Assembly: GCA_964645755.1 (NCBI GenBank) | Contig: CAZYBT010000002.1 | Coordinates: 17,081 to 81,080 of the forward strand | Direction of reading: 5' to 3' | Length of the DNA stretch: 64,000 bases | Source of the DNA: VMCP01 sp964645755 | GTDB taxonomy: Bacteria > Bacteroidota > Bacteroidia > NS11-12g > UBA955 | In this document: piece after piece, positions 33,775-42,689 of the stretch | Position numbering within the stretch: the stretch's first letter is position 1 | Layout: each line of letters begins with the position of its first letter | The notes under the pieces: model-generated | What the model saw: only the letters and a program-made list of their open reading frames with translations | The model's database searches: none | What the model was told of the DNA's origin: nothing | Translations under genes and position numbers: made by a program

Positions 33775-33966
33775 TTAAATGTCAGTTGATTTTTTGTTTC
33801 TTACTTTATAAACACCGTAAGCGATTGCACTACCCACTACAGTGAAAATACCTCCATCTACAGGAACCTGTAAATCTGGATCTTGGTTAGGAGTACCTTG
33901 TGCTAACAATGTGCCTACGAATACAAACGCAGCAAGTGTCAAAGTGATTTTTAAAAAAGTCTTCAT
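33775..33966 (-). CDS. 63-residue protein with PID-CTERM-like sorting signal
   Basis: A very small secreted protein. Residues 1-22 form a signal peptide (ending LLAQ). Residues 23-33 are short and polar. VPVDGG at 34-39 resembles the PIDGG core of the PID-CTERM sorting signal, followed by a hydrophobic stretch (about 40-53, with AYG) and a basic tail KVRNKK (54-59). After removal of the signal peptide only about 41 residues remain, most of them sorting signal. The exosortase gene begins 2 nt downstream. It has its own promoter box 7 nt upstream of the ATG, so the four-gene unit 33966-31708 can be transcribed independently of the large T9SS gene before it. Confidence 0.75.
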   Translation of the reverse strand: MKTFLKITLTLAAFVFVGTLLAQGTPNQDPDLQVPVDGGIFTVVGSAIAYGVYKVRNKKSTDI

Positions 33967-33973
33967 AGTATTA

Positions 33974-33981
33974 CAAATATA
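33974..33981 (-). promoter_or_regulatory. -7 box TATATTTG for the exosortase unit
   Basis: An exact TAnnTTTG box on the minus strand in the 37-nt gap after the large T9SS gene, 7 nt from the ATG at 33966. Confidence 0.5.
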
Positions 33982-34003
33982 GTATTTAATTTTAAAATTT
34001 ACA

Positions 34004-36763
34004 TTAATTGTTTTGAATAATTTGGGAAGTTACAAAACGAGCACCAACAACTTTCAACATAAACATACCTTTGTGCATCAACCTAACCTCTACCAAATCT
34101 TGTCCTTCATTTGCGTTCACAGTTTGAATTAGTTTACCATCTAAACTATAAACTTCAACTTTGGAAATCTTTTGATCTGCTATTTGAGCAATATTAAAAA
34201 TGCCATTATTTGAAGGATTTGGATAAACTACAACTTGTGATTCTTTATTGATTGATTTTGTAGCACTCACTTCTTGCAAATCCGTAAACATCAATTCAAA
34301 TCGGTTGTCGTTTAATGAATCCATTGCATTCTTAACAAAATAATATTCTCCACCATTTTTGAAAGTGAAAACTTTGGAAAGCATTTTATCCACCAATACA
34401 ATACCCTTGTTCATTTTGTTTGATTCACAAGTTTGCATAGTAAGCTTAAACATATTCTTTTCTGGCGTTTTGATTCTCAATGGAATAGTGTAATTCGGCA
34501 TATCGTATCCAGTTCTTCTATCAATAGACAACCAATCACCTTTATCAGTAAGCGTACCAATACTTAAGAAACCACCATGCATTTTAGCAGCATCATATTC
34601 ATCAAAATCTTTTTTAATTCCGTCATAGTTCATATCTAATTGAACCAAAGCATTATCATTTTCAGGAATACTATCATTCGTGAATTTGATTCCAACTCTA
34701 ACTTCATTACATTTCAAATCGTTTTCAGTTGATTTAAAGTTGTTATGTGATGTTTTTAAAGTTGTTACTTTACTTGATTCATTAAACGTTAAAGATTCAC
34801 CAGTGTTACTTGCAATGGCAAAAAATGCAGCACCTGGAGCAATAATTCTACTGTTGTTTTGAGCTGAGCTTGTAAAATTAGAGGATCCAGTTCTCGACAA
34901 ACTTCCGGAAACTGTACTGTCCCAAATATTATATGTTTTAGCTCTACCGTCATAAATTACAAATTTTTGTTTAAATCCAGAAGGCTTCGAAATTTTAGCA
35001 AAATCAACCGAACAAGGATATGGATTTGCAATTAAATTATATCCTCTTAAACTAGCAGTTGTACCTGAACCGTTGTAATCTAAATTAACCGTTTTACTTC
35101 CTACAAAAATTTCACCTTTTACTCGAACCATTGAGTTGTTCGCAGGAGAACTTGGATTACCTAAACCTACGGTTTTTCCGCCTCTCCAGAAAACAAAGAT
35201 TCCAACTCCATGGTTAATTTTAGTAGGAGTATTATCTGAAGCAAATGGTACCCAAGCCTGGCTGTTTTCGTCCCAGAAAAAAGACGAATTAATACAATAA
35301 CTACAGTTTGTTGAAAACGAATCTCTGTTATCTCCACTATAAGAACCCGTAATATCCAAGTCATCAGATATTTGAGAAAGGTTAAAACCATTTTTAAACG
35401 GCATACCTATCATCCTATATGCTCGAACATCTGTTCCATATATTTCAAACAATACACCGCCAGTGATTGATGCTGTTGATGGCATTTCGTCTAATTGTCC
35501 TCTAGCTTTTGCACCAGGTACCCCAGATGCTCTGAATTGCAAGAAAGGTGTCCAACCATTATAATCAGCAACACTTGAAGAATTAGGAACATTTGAAATA
35601 ATCGACGTATTCGGTAATAATTTCAAAACGCTGTACATTGCCAAAGATCTTTGTAAAATCAATGTGGATGTCAAAGAATTTCTTCCCACTTCAACATTCA
35701 TATTGGAATCTATATACAACACACCAGTGTGGCTAATAATTTGTTGAGAATTTGCCCTGAAGTATAAGGTATTTGTTCCGGAATTCGGATTGAACATCAA
35801 ACTTCCACCTGTAGTAATAATATCACCTGAAATTACATGTTCACCAGCTCCACCAAAATTCATATATCCAGACAACATTCCAATTTTACCTCTTGATAAA
35901 AAGTTATTTGAAGAGGCAATCTTTATATTATATAATGCATTTCCCGAACCCATGATCGAACCAAAAGAATCAATCAAGAAATCATCACCCGACGCACCAT
36001 TTCCAACAGTAATGGTTGAATTCGAAGTTGTGCATTTGAATACAACTTTATTGTAATTGTAAACTCTAAATTGAGATATTGATTCAGTAACACCACTCAC
36101 ATCGATAGTCGACATTACGTTATTTGTTTTTGTACCTAAATCTACAACCAAGATATCAGAGGTTGAAGGTGTTGTTCTCGTAGGAGACCAGTTGTCTGAT
36201 TGACCCCATGTACTGTCGCCACTTCCGTGAGTTCCAATCCAAGTGTAAATTCCGCTTGCAGCAACTTTTTCCATCGTTACACCAAGTGTGTAAACACCGG
36301 AACTATTATATGAACAAGCAGAACCATTGTTACCAACGGCAACAGTGATTTGGTTTTTATATGTTCCCGTACTTGTACCTTTATTTCTTATGTAAAATCT
36401 TACGGTGCAATTACCTGTGCATGCGTTATCATTGATCAGCATGGTTTTACAAAATCCAAACCAAGACCCACTCGTAGGCACACTGCTTTGAACCACCTCC
36501 CAATCACTTGATGCACTTGTATCATCAAAAACAAGATATTCACCTTTGGTATTGTTCATTGATACATCAATGGCTTTGTAACCAGCTGTGGTAGTACTTG
36601 ATGTGATAAAGTTTACATTCCACGTTGTTCCTGAGCCATTCGAAGTTGCTCCGGGAATACTCAAACCTGTTATTGTTTGAGCTTTGGAAATTGAAGTTTG
36701 TAATGAAGTCAACAATACTGCCGCAAATAATAAACAGTTTGTTAGGGTTTGTTTTATTTTCAT
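34004..36763 (-). CDS. Large T9SS-sorted surface protein (paralogue B)
   Basis: A 919-residue secreted protein with signal peptide to about residue 29 (SKAQ). The N-terminal 210 residues include TGLSIPGATSNGSGTTWNV and the phrase YTWIGTHGSGDSTWGQSDNWSP, a pattern common in Bacteroidota surface proteins that carry beta-helix regions. The middle (about 210-420) is rich in Ser, Thr, Asn and Gly with beta-helix character. The last 85 residues are a T9SS type A sorting domain beginning VVVYPNPSNNGIF. It is closely paralogous over its full length to the next gene upstream (36897-39674). The function is unknown. Adhesion or a surface layer is a guess from composition. Promoter box 31 nt upstream. 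Confidence 0.75.
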   Translation of the reverse strand: MKIKQTLTNCLLFAAVLLTSLQTSISKAQTITGLSIPGATSNGSGTTWNVNFITSSTTTAGYKAIDVSMNNTKGEYLVFDDTSASSDWEVVQSSVPTSGSWFGFCKTMLINDNACTGNCTVRFYIRNKGTSTGTYKNQITVAVGNNGSACSYNSSGVYTLGVTMEKVAASGIYTWIGTHGSGDSTWGQSDNWSPTRTTPSTSDILVVDLGTKTNNVMSTIDVSGVTESISQFRVYNYNKVVFKCTTSNSTITVGNGASGDDFLIDSFGSIMGSGNALYNIKIASSNNFLSRGKIGMLSGYMNFGGAGEHVISGDIITTGGSLMFNPNSGTNTLYFRANSQQIISHTGVLYIDSNMNVEVGRNSLTSTLILQRSLAMYSVLKLLPNTSIISNVPNSSSVADYNGWTPFLQFRASGVPGAKARGQLDEMPSTASITGGVLFEIYGTDVRAYRMIGMPFKNGFNLSQISDDLDITGSYSGDNRDSFSTNCSYCINSSFFWDENSQAWVPFASDNTPTKINHGVGIFVFWRGGKTVGLGNPSSPANNSMVRVKGEIFVGSKTVNLDYNGSGTTASLRGYNLIANPYPCSVDFAKISKPSGFKQKFVIYDGRAKTYNIWDSTVSGSLSRTGSSNFTSSAQNNSRIIAPGAAFFAIASNTGESLTFNESSKVTTLKTSHNNFKSTENDLKCNEVRVGIKFTNDSIPENDNALVQLDMNYDGIKKDFDEYDAAKMHGGFLSIGTLTDKGDWLSIDRRTGYDMPNYTIPLRIKTPEKNMFKLTMQTCESNKMNKGIVLVDKMLSKVFTFKNGGEYYFVKNAMDSLNDNRFELMFTDLQEVSATKSINKESQVVVYPNPSNNGIFNIAQIADQKISKVEVYSLDGKLIQTVNANEGQDLVEVRLMHKGMFMLKVVGARFVTSQIIQNN

Positions 36764-36794
36764 AAGTTTTGTAAGTTCAATAAAAATTTAAATT

Positions 36795-36802
36795 CAAATA
36801 TA
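36795..36802 (-). promoter_or_regulatory. -7 box TATATTTG for T9SS paralogue B
   Basis: An exact TAnnTTTG box 31 nt before the ATG at 36763, inside the 133-nt gap between the two paralogues, so each copy has its own promoter. Confidence 0.5.
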
Positions 36803-36896
36803 ATGTTGTTTGTTTAATTCGTATATGGTTTCAAGCTAAATGCCCCTGAAATTCTCATGATTCGGTGTTAAAATGATATTTTGTTATATAATCGTA

Positions 36897-39674
36897 TTAT
36901 TCATTTATCAAGATTTTACTCATCAGTCCACCCTCTGTTTCAACTTGCATTACATAAACTCCTTTCGAAGGGATTTGCAATTCTAAAATATCTCCTAACT
37001 GTAAATTCGATTTTTTCAGAATTTCTTGACCGGTAAATGAACAAACACTTACTGATTTTATTTTATGGCGACTCTTATTCAAAATCTTAAACATTCCTGT
37101 GTTTGAAGGATTAGGGAAAACAACAATTGACTCAGTTATCATCTGGTTCACTCCTGACTCAGGTTGTTTGATTTCTGTAAACAAGAGTTCAAAGCGATTA
37201 TCAACCAATGAATCAGTTTTCATCTTGTAAAAATGATATTCAAAGTTATCCGCTACCTCTGTTGTTTTGTTTAGTAATTTGTCGAATAATTCTACTTTGT
37301 ACCTCATTTTATTTTCATCACACAAATCAAAAGTCAAACGATAATCGTTATTCTCTGGAGTCTTAACTTTTAATGGAACAATGAAGTTTTCTTCGGTGTA
37401 AGCAGGTCTTCTGTCAATAGACATCCAAATTCCATCTTCAGAAACCGGACCTACACCTAAAAATCCACCGTATAATTTTGGATCATCGTAACCGTCCTTA
37501 GCTTTTACAATTGTCGGATAATTCATATCCATCTGCAACAATGCATTGTCGTTTTCTGGCACACTGTCGTTTTTAAATCGGATACCTACACTCAACTCAT
37601 TACAACGAATATTGCTCTCTGAAACCTTAAAATGATCTGTTGCTGAGGTGAATTTAGAAACTTTATCATGTTCCTCAAAAACTAGAGATTCACCCGTTCC
37701 TGATGCATAAACAAAGAATGATGCACCAGCTTCAACAATTCGACTTAAATTCTGTTGGCTGTTTTTGAATTTAGTTGAACCATTTCTCGTTAAATTACTC
37801 GAAATAGTGCTGTCCCATGTATTGTAGGTTTTTGCTCTTCCATCGTATGTTTTGAATTTCTGCTTGAATCCACTTGGCTTCCCAACATGATTAAAATCAA
37901 TGGCACAAGGATATGGATTTACAACCAAATTTAACCCTCGTAAATCAGCATCTGTTCCACTTGAATTATAATTCAAATTCACAGTTTTTGATCCGCTAAA
38001 TAACTGTCCTTTAAAATCAATAACATTCGTATTGGCATCAGCACTTGGATTTCCCAATCCATTGGCTTTTGTACCTCTATAAAACATCATGATACCAGTA
38101 CCATGTGGCACAACATTCCCTGTATTTCCGGATGCATATGCGACCCAACTTTGGGTTGATTCATTCCAAGTAAATGCGGAAGAAACGCAATATGAACATG
38201 TGGTTGAGAATGAATCTCTGTTATCACCATTGTAAGTACCTGTAATATCAATATTGTCAGAAAACTGTGATAAACTCACACCATTTTTCAACGGAATTCC
38301 AAAAAGCCTGTATGAACGAACATTTGTACCTTTGATTTCAAACAAAGATCCACCCGTAATGGCAGAGGTTGATGGAATTGTATCTATTTGTCCCCTGCTC
38401 AATGCACCAAACTTTGAGGCCACCTTTAGTTGTAGATTTGGCTCCCATGAATTAAATGCACTCGCAGAAGTTCCCGATGGAACATTCGACGCTATGGTGG
38501 TATTCGGAAATAATTTTAAAGTGCTGTACATTTTCAGTGGCCTATTCAATGTTAACGTGGTTGTTGCAGAATTTCTACCAACCTTTACATTCACAGTTGA
38601 ATCAATATACAATGTCCCGTTAGATGTACCTTCAATTGTTTGGTTTGTGCCATTTAAATAAAGCGTATTCAACCCTGAAGCAGGCTGAAAAGATAGTGTA
38701 CCTGAGGTTGTCCTGATTGTATTTGAAATCGTATGGTTTCCGGTACCTGTAAATTTCAATGTTCCTGACAATGTCCCCATTTTACCTAAACACAACAGAT
38801 TATTACTCCCGTCAATTTTCACATTAAATGTATTATTACCTGAATTCATCAAACTTCCGAAGCTATCTACCAGAAAATCGGGACCAATTGCACCATTGCC
38901 CACAGTTAACGTGGAGGCATTTGTTGTACATTTAAAAACCACATTGTTGTAGTTGTAAATTCTAAACTGAGAAATTGATTCTGTAACACCAGAAACATCG
39001 ATTGTAGATGTTACAGTGTTGGAATTTGAACCTAAGTCTACCACCAACACATCAGAAGTTGAAGGTGAAGTTCTGGTTGGCGACCAGTTGTCGGATTGAC
39101 CCCAAGTACTATCGCCACTGCCGTGCGTACCAATCCATGTGTAAATACCTGTAGCACTTACTTTTTCCACAGTAATTCCTAATGTGTATGCCGTAGAAGA
39201 GTTATATGTACAATTGGATTTATTGGTACCAAGCGCAATTTTAATTGAATTTTTAAACGTTCCATTGGTGGTACCGATGTTTCTAATGTAAAATGTCATG
39301 GTACAATTACCTGTACACGCATTGTCATTCACCAACATCGTTTTACAAAAAGGAAACCAAGAGCCACCGTGGGGCTGACCTTGAACTACTTCCCAATCAG
39401 ATGAAGCACTCGTATCATCAAACACAATGTATTCACCTTTGGTGTTGTTCATTGAAATATCAATAGCCTTGTAACCCGCAGTTGTGGCACTGGAAGTTAC
39501 AAATTTAACGTCCCAGGTAGTACCAGAGCCATTAGCAGTGGCTCCAGGAACACTAATACCAGTTATGGTTTGAGCGGTTAACACATCAGCTCCTATAAAA
39601 AAGGATAAACACAAACCGGCTGCAACAAGATTTTTGTTTATTAAAGCGTTCAATTTCTTCGAAAAGAGTTTCAT
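36897..39674 (-). CDS. Large T9SS-sorted surface protein (paralogue A)
   Basis: A 925-residue secreted protein with a signal peptide to about residue 35 (LTAQ). It has the same domain order as its neighbour: TGISVPGATANGSGTTWDV, YTWIGTHGSGDSTWGQSDNWSP, a long Ser/Thr/Asn-rich beta region, a more globular part with RAKTYNTWDS, and a T9SS sorting domain starting SIVVFPNPSNTGMF. The N-terminal third is nearly identical between the two, while the C-terminal part and the basic tail of the sorting domain have drifted more. Cysteines are conserved in pairs (NDNACTGNC), suggesting disulfides. No enzymatic motif is seen. Confidence 0.75.
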   Translation of the reverse strand: MKLFSKKLNALINKNLVAAGLCLSFFIGADVLTAQTITGISVPGATANGSGTTWDVKFVTSSATTAGYKAIDISMNNTKGEYIVFDDTSASSDWEVVQGQPHGGSWFPFCKTMLVNDNACTGNCTMTFYIRNIGTTNGTFKNSIKIALGTNKSNCTYNSSTAYTLGITVEKVSATGIYTWIGTHGSGDSTWGQSDNWSPTRTSPSTSDVLVVDLGSNSNTVTSTIDVSGVTESISQFRIYNYNNVVFKCTTNASTLTVGNGAIGPDFLVDSFGSLMNSGNNTFNVKIDGSNNLLCLGKMGTLSGTLKFTGTGNHTISNTIRTTSGTLSFQPASGLNTLYLNGTNQTIEGTSNGTLYIDSTVNVKVGRNSATTTLTLNRPLKMYSTLKLFPNTTIASNVPSGTSASAFNSWEPNLQLKVASKFGALSRGQIDTIPSTSAITGGSLFEIKGTNVRSYRLFGIPLKNGVSLSQFSDNIDITGTYNGDNRDSFSTTCSYCVSSAFTWNESTQSWVAYASGNTGNVVPHGTGIMMFYRGTKANGLGNPSADANTNVIDFKGQLFSGSKTVNLNYNSSGTDADLRGLNLVVNPYPCAIDFNHVGKPSGFKQKFKTYDGRAKTYNTWDSTISSNLTRNGSTKFKNSQQNLSRIVEAGASFFVYASGTGESLVFEEHDKVSKFTSATDHFKVSESNIRCNELSVGIRFKNDSVPENDNALLQMDMNYPTIVKAKDGYDDPKLYGGFLGVGPVSEDGIWMSIDRRPAYTEENFIVPLKVKTPENNDYRLTFDLCDENKMRYKVELFDKLLNKTTEVADNFEYHFYKMKTDSLVDNRFELLFTEIKQPESGVNQMITESIVVFPNPSNTGMFKILNKSRHKIKSVSVCSFTGQEILKKSNLQLGDILELQIPSKGVYVMQVETEGGLMSKILINE

Positions 39675-39712
39675 AGCATTGTTAAAGTAATTTAAGTCTT
39701 GTAATTAAAGTT

Positions 39713-39720
39713 CAAAATTA
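39713..39720 (-). promoter_or_regulatory. -7 box TAATTTTG for T9SS paralogue A
   Basis: An exact TAnnTTTG box on the minus strand, 38 nt before the ATG at 39674. The rest of 39721-39856 is AT-rich, and I see nothing else in it. Confidence 0.45.
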
Positions 39721-39856
39721 AGCGATTATTTTTGATTTTTCCAAATCTTGTTTCTGAACAAACAAGAATCATTGGTGAATCAGCATTTAAACACTCAATT
39801 TAACTCCTAATCAAGGTGTTTAACGTTTTCACAAAACCCATGCCAGAATTATCAGA

Positions 39857-40306
39857 TTAACTAAAATATTGATCCAATATCTTTCGACGATAATTGAAAA
39901 TGTGTGTTACCTTGCTATCTACAAACAACTTACCTGCAATCCATCCTAAAAAACCTAAACCAATATCATAATGCAATATGTCTGTCATCAGCACTCCGCC
40001 TTCAACCGATTTAAAATGATGTTCATGATGCCAAATATTATATGGCCCTTTTCTTTGCTCGTCTACAAAAAAATGTCCCTCAGAAACATGCGTAATCTCA
40101 GTGCACCAATTCAATTTAATATTCATAAAAGGTGAGATTTTATACATGATAAACATCCCTTGGTACATTCTTTCAGGAACATCCCCTATAATTTCAAAGA
40201 CCATATCTTCAGGTGTTATTTCATTTAAATTTCTCGGAGTTGCAAAAAAATCCCACGCTCGCTCTATCGTTATGGGAAGAAATTGTTCTTGAACCAGCTT
40301 TTTCAT
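39857..40306 (-). CDS. SRPBCC-fold (cyclase/dehydrase-like) protein
   Basis: A 149-residue cytoplasmic protein of the START/SRPBCC superfamily. It begins KLVQEQFLPITIERAWDFFATPRNLNEITP, the typical first strand and helix of the polyketide cyclase/ligand-binding group, and later has WHHEHHFKSVEGGVLMTDILHYDIG. Members bind hydrophobic ligands in a deep cavity, and no catalytic set can be assigned. It lies 47 nt downstream of the CarF-like gene on the same strand, so the two may be cotranscribed. The ligand may then be a lipid, which is inference. Confidence 0.75.
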   Translation of the reverse strand: MKKLVQEQFLPITIERAWDFFATPRNLNEITPEDMVFEIIGDVPERMYQGMFIMYKISPFMNIKLNWCTEITHVSEGHFFVDEQRKGPYNIWHHEHHFKSVEGGVLMTDILHYDIGLGFLGWIAGKLFVDSKVTHIFNYRRKILDQYFS

Positions 40307-40353
40307 GGTTGACTAACAATTTCAACGCAATATGGTTCTTAAATAAAATGCAA

Positions 40354-40926
40354 TTAATAATGTTTACCGTCTACAATTCTATGTGTGGTGTCGCGAAAAG
40401 GTTTAATTCCTATCAATTTCAAAGCAAATTCTAGAATTCGCCAAAAGTAAATCATTTCCAAAATTGGGTTAAGATAAGGTGTTAATGCACAAAAGTGACT
40501 GGCATAGGGTGAAAAATGATGCTTACCATGTTGCCTTGGAGATTGTATGATGTATGATTTCTGTAAAAAGGTAATCAGTTTACCATTTTCTTTTGGCGAT
40601 CTGTGACTCCAGCAGTGAACCTCGTTTCCCCATACCGCAATTGCAAAAACCATATAAACCATAGGACTGTCACAATTGAATACCCACAATAGAAACAATA
40701 AAATCAACAGAAATACCGCCGATGTCCATACCCTACTAAACCAAGTTCCTTCCGTGAGTTCTCGCGGACGTATGTGATGAACTAAATTTGGAATCACAAT
40801 GTGCTTTCCAATTCCCATAAATTGAGTATTCGGATTGCCATAAGTATCTTCCAACCAATGCACCAATCCCGTAAGTAAATCAGCCAATAATAAAGCCTCG
40901 ACAAAGAATAAAATTTGATTGAACAT
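40354..40926 (-). CDS. CarF/TMEM189-type plasmanylethanolamine desaturase homologue
   Basis: A 190-residue membrane protein with the histidine pattern of the CarF/PEDS1 (TMEM189) family: HWLEDT (His23), NLVHHIRP (His50, His51), NEVHCWSH (Glu102, His104, His108), and QSPRQHGKHHFSPYASHFC (His133, His136, His137, His144). In characterised members these bind two irons and introduce the vinyl-ether bond that makes plasmalogens. All the histidines I expect are present. The frame is open to a TTG at 40965, but the ATG at 40926 is the likelier start. It is followed by the SRPBCC gene. No alkyl-ether lipid synthesis genes are visible in the window, so the substrate is uncertain. Confidence 0.8.
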   Translation of the reverse strand: MFNQILFFVEALLLADLLTGLVHWLEDTYGNPNTQFMGIGKHIVIPNLVHHIRPRELTEGTWFSRVWTSAVFLLILLFLLWVFNCDSPMVYMVFAIAVWGNEVHCWSHRSPKENGKLITFLQKSYIIQSPRQHGKHHFSPYASHFCALTPYLNPILEMIYFWRILEFALKLIGIKPFRDTTHRIVDGKHY

Positions 40927-41004
40927 AACATTTTGTTTTGAAAGTTCAATTTCAACCCTATCCAAACAAATCCCTTACGGATTCCTGCAAATCAAAGAAA
41001 AACG

Positions 41005-41042
41005 TTTACGGCATTCCCTTAAATTTAAGGGAATGCCGTAAA
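41005..41042. repeat. Perfect 38-bp palindrome
   Basis: A perfect inverted repeat with no spacer, each arm 19 nt (TTTACGGCATTCCCTTAAA and its complement). On the minus strand it follows the lipoprotein gene ending at 41095 and is trailed by CGTTTTTC, so it could be that gene's terminator, but the arms are far longer than in the other terminators here. Confidence 0.85.
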
Positions 41043-41094
41043 AAAAATCATCGCTCAATTAAAAAACCATAATTTCTCTTTGGCAATTAACAAA

Positions 41095-41673
41095 TTAAGA
41101 CATCGACATCAACCACAAAACCAACGTAATGATACCCACAATCATAGAAACTATCAATCCATAATAACCAATCCAACCAAGTATCAAGGCCAACTCCCAT
41201 TGTCCACTGATTAAAATTAAAAACCCACCGATGAACATCAACGCCGAAATCAGCAATAAAATAGAAAAAGCCGTAAAAAAGCCCTTGACCAACTCAGAAT
41301 CTTTATTTAACGACCGCTTGATTACTTTTAATCCAAATTTGGAGATTATCTTGGGATGCACTTTTTTTATGATTCGAGAATTTTTACGTGCTTCAAAATC
41401 CTGAATTCGACCAATTTTCGGTTGATTATTGAATTCGGATATCATTTTTGATTCATCAAATCCTGTCTCAGCAATTCCTGCCACACCATTTTCAGTATTA
41501 TCAACAGAAGATGGTTTGTTGATCGTTGCCAACTTATCAGCAACCTTATAGGTTTTAGTTGAATTTGTAGTTTGTCCCCCGCCGAATCCAATTTCTTGAT
41601 ACTTCGTGGTGCCGCATGAACTAAGAATGGCTGTAAACGCCAACAAACTAAATTTTAAAATACCATGTTTCAT
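41095..41673 (-). CDS. Putative lipoprotein with C-terminal membrane segments
   Basis: A 192-residue protein. The N-terminal MKHGILKFSLLAFTAILSSCGTT is a signal peptide with a lipobox (LSSC, Cys20). The middle is polar and basic (RKNSRIIKKVHPK). Residues about 133-190 contain two long hydrophobic helices, FFTAFSILLLISALMFIGGFLILI and ALILGWIGYYGLIVSMIVGIITLVLWL. A lipoprotein with two C-terminal membrane helices is uncommon and implies an inner-membrane location. I recognise no family or enzymatic motif. The 38-bp palindrome follows it. Confidence 0.55.
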   Translation of the reverse strand: MKHGILKFSLLAFTAILSSCGTTKYQEIGFGGGQTTNSTKTYKVADKLATINKPSSVDNTENGVAGIAETGFDESKMISEFNNQPKIGRIQDFEARKNSRIIKKVHPKIISKFGLKVIKRSLNKDSELVKGFFTAFSILLLISALMFIGGFLILISGQWELALILGWIGYYGLIVSMIVGIITLVLWLMSMS

Positions 41674-41801
41674 TCAGCAAATAAATTCAGAAATATTCAA
41701 AACAAATTATTAAAAACCAATAAATTAAAAAATAATTTTAAGGGGAAACCGTAATTTTTAACATATTTTTATAATTTCATTGTATTTTGCCATCTTTTAA
41801 C

Positions 41802-42680
41802 ATGAAAAACTTAAAAATCTCCCTATTGTCAATCGGCTTATTTGCTTTGCTTTTCTCTTGTGGACAAAACAATGGCTCTGAAAAAACAGAAAATCAGAAC
41901 GACACAGCGGTTATGTCGTTCAGCGGAAACGAAATTATCCCAGGGAAATTCGACACTTCAACACTTTTCATTTCTGTTGCGGATCATTTTACACTTCAAG
42001 AAATTGAAAAATGGAGCAATCGAAAGTTTATGGCCCTCATCCAAGACACACTCACATCAAAATATTCTCTCATTGATGCAATTCCAAACAAACATTCCTT
42101 TGCTGAAGAAAACAATAGAATTCACCTTTTCTCTCATTATCTAGAAGTAGATGAAGATGGAAACGTTGGATATTTGGCCGATATTAACCTGCCCAAAAAT
42201 TCAAAATGCCTATTTCTCATTGACAATCCGCACATGAAAACTCCAATGTTGAACATCGAAAGTAAAGTAAAATGGGGATACTTCATCGAGCCCAACAAAA
42301 ACATGAATTGGAATCAGGGAAATGAAAAGCATTCAATATACGCCAAGGCAACAATGGAAAATAACCCATCAAAAGGAATCAATTATAAAGAGTATTCATT
42401 GTATTACATGATTGAAAATAATGGCACAAAAACCCAACACCTTCCAATCAATTATATTCCTTGGTTCGATGACGGTTTTGTCAAAATTTTATTTGTTGGG
42501 GATCTCGATGGCGATCAATTAAACGATATCATCATTGACAATAGCCATAAGTACACAAATGAAGATACTCAAGGAGTGCTGTATTCTACAAAAGCTTCCG
42601 GCAATGGAACACCTAAAGCCATTTCTAAACAAGATTGGGGCTCTTTGCGACATGCTGTTTTTCATACAGAAGGTTGTTAA
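41802..42680 (+). CDS. Putative lipoprotein of unknown function
   Basis: A 292-residue protein starting MKNLKISLLSIGLFALLFSCGQ, a signal peptide with lipobox Cys. The C-terminal 90 residues contain FVGDLDGDQLNDIIIDNSH, which resembles an FG-GAP/EF-hand-like D-x-D-x-D calcium loop (DLDGDQLNDI). No named family is assigned. The frame is open from a TTG at 41787, but the ATG at 41802 is the start. A TATTTTG sequence lies 12 nt upstream. The stop is 9 nt from the stop of the convergent gene ending at 42690. Confidence 0.6.
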   Translation: MKNLKISLLSIGLFALLFSCGQNNGSEKTENQNDTAVMSFSGNEIIPGKFDTSTLFISVADHFTLQEIEKWSNRKFMALIQDTLTSKYSLIDAIPNKHSFAEENNRIHLFSHYLEVDEDGNVGYLADINLPKNSKCLFLIDNPHMKTPMLNIESKVKWGYFIEPNKNMNWNQGNEKHSIYAKATMENNPSKGINYKEYSLYYMIENNGTKTQHLPINYIPWFDDGFVKILFVGDLDGDQLNDIIIDNSHKYTNEDTQGVLYSTKASGNGTPKAISKQDWGSLRHAVFHTEGC

Positions 42681-42689
42681 TCAACCAAT

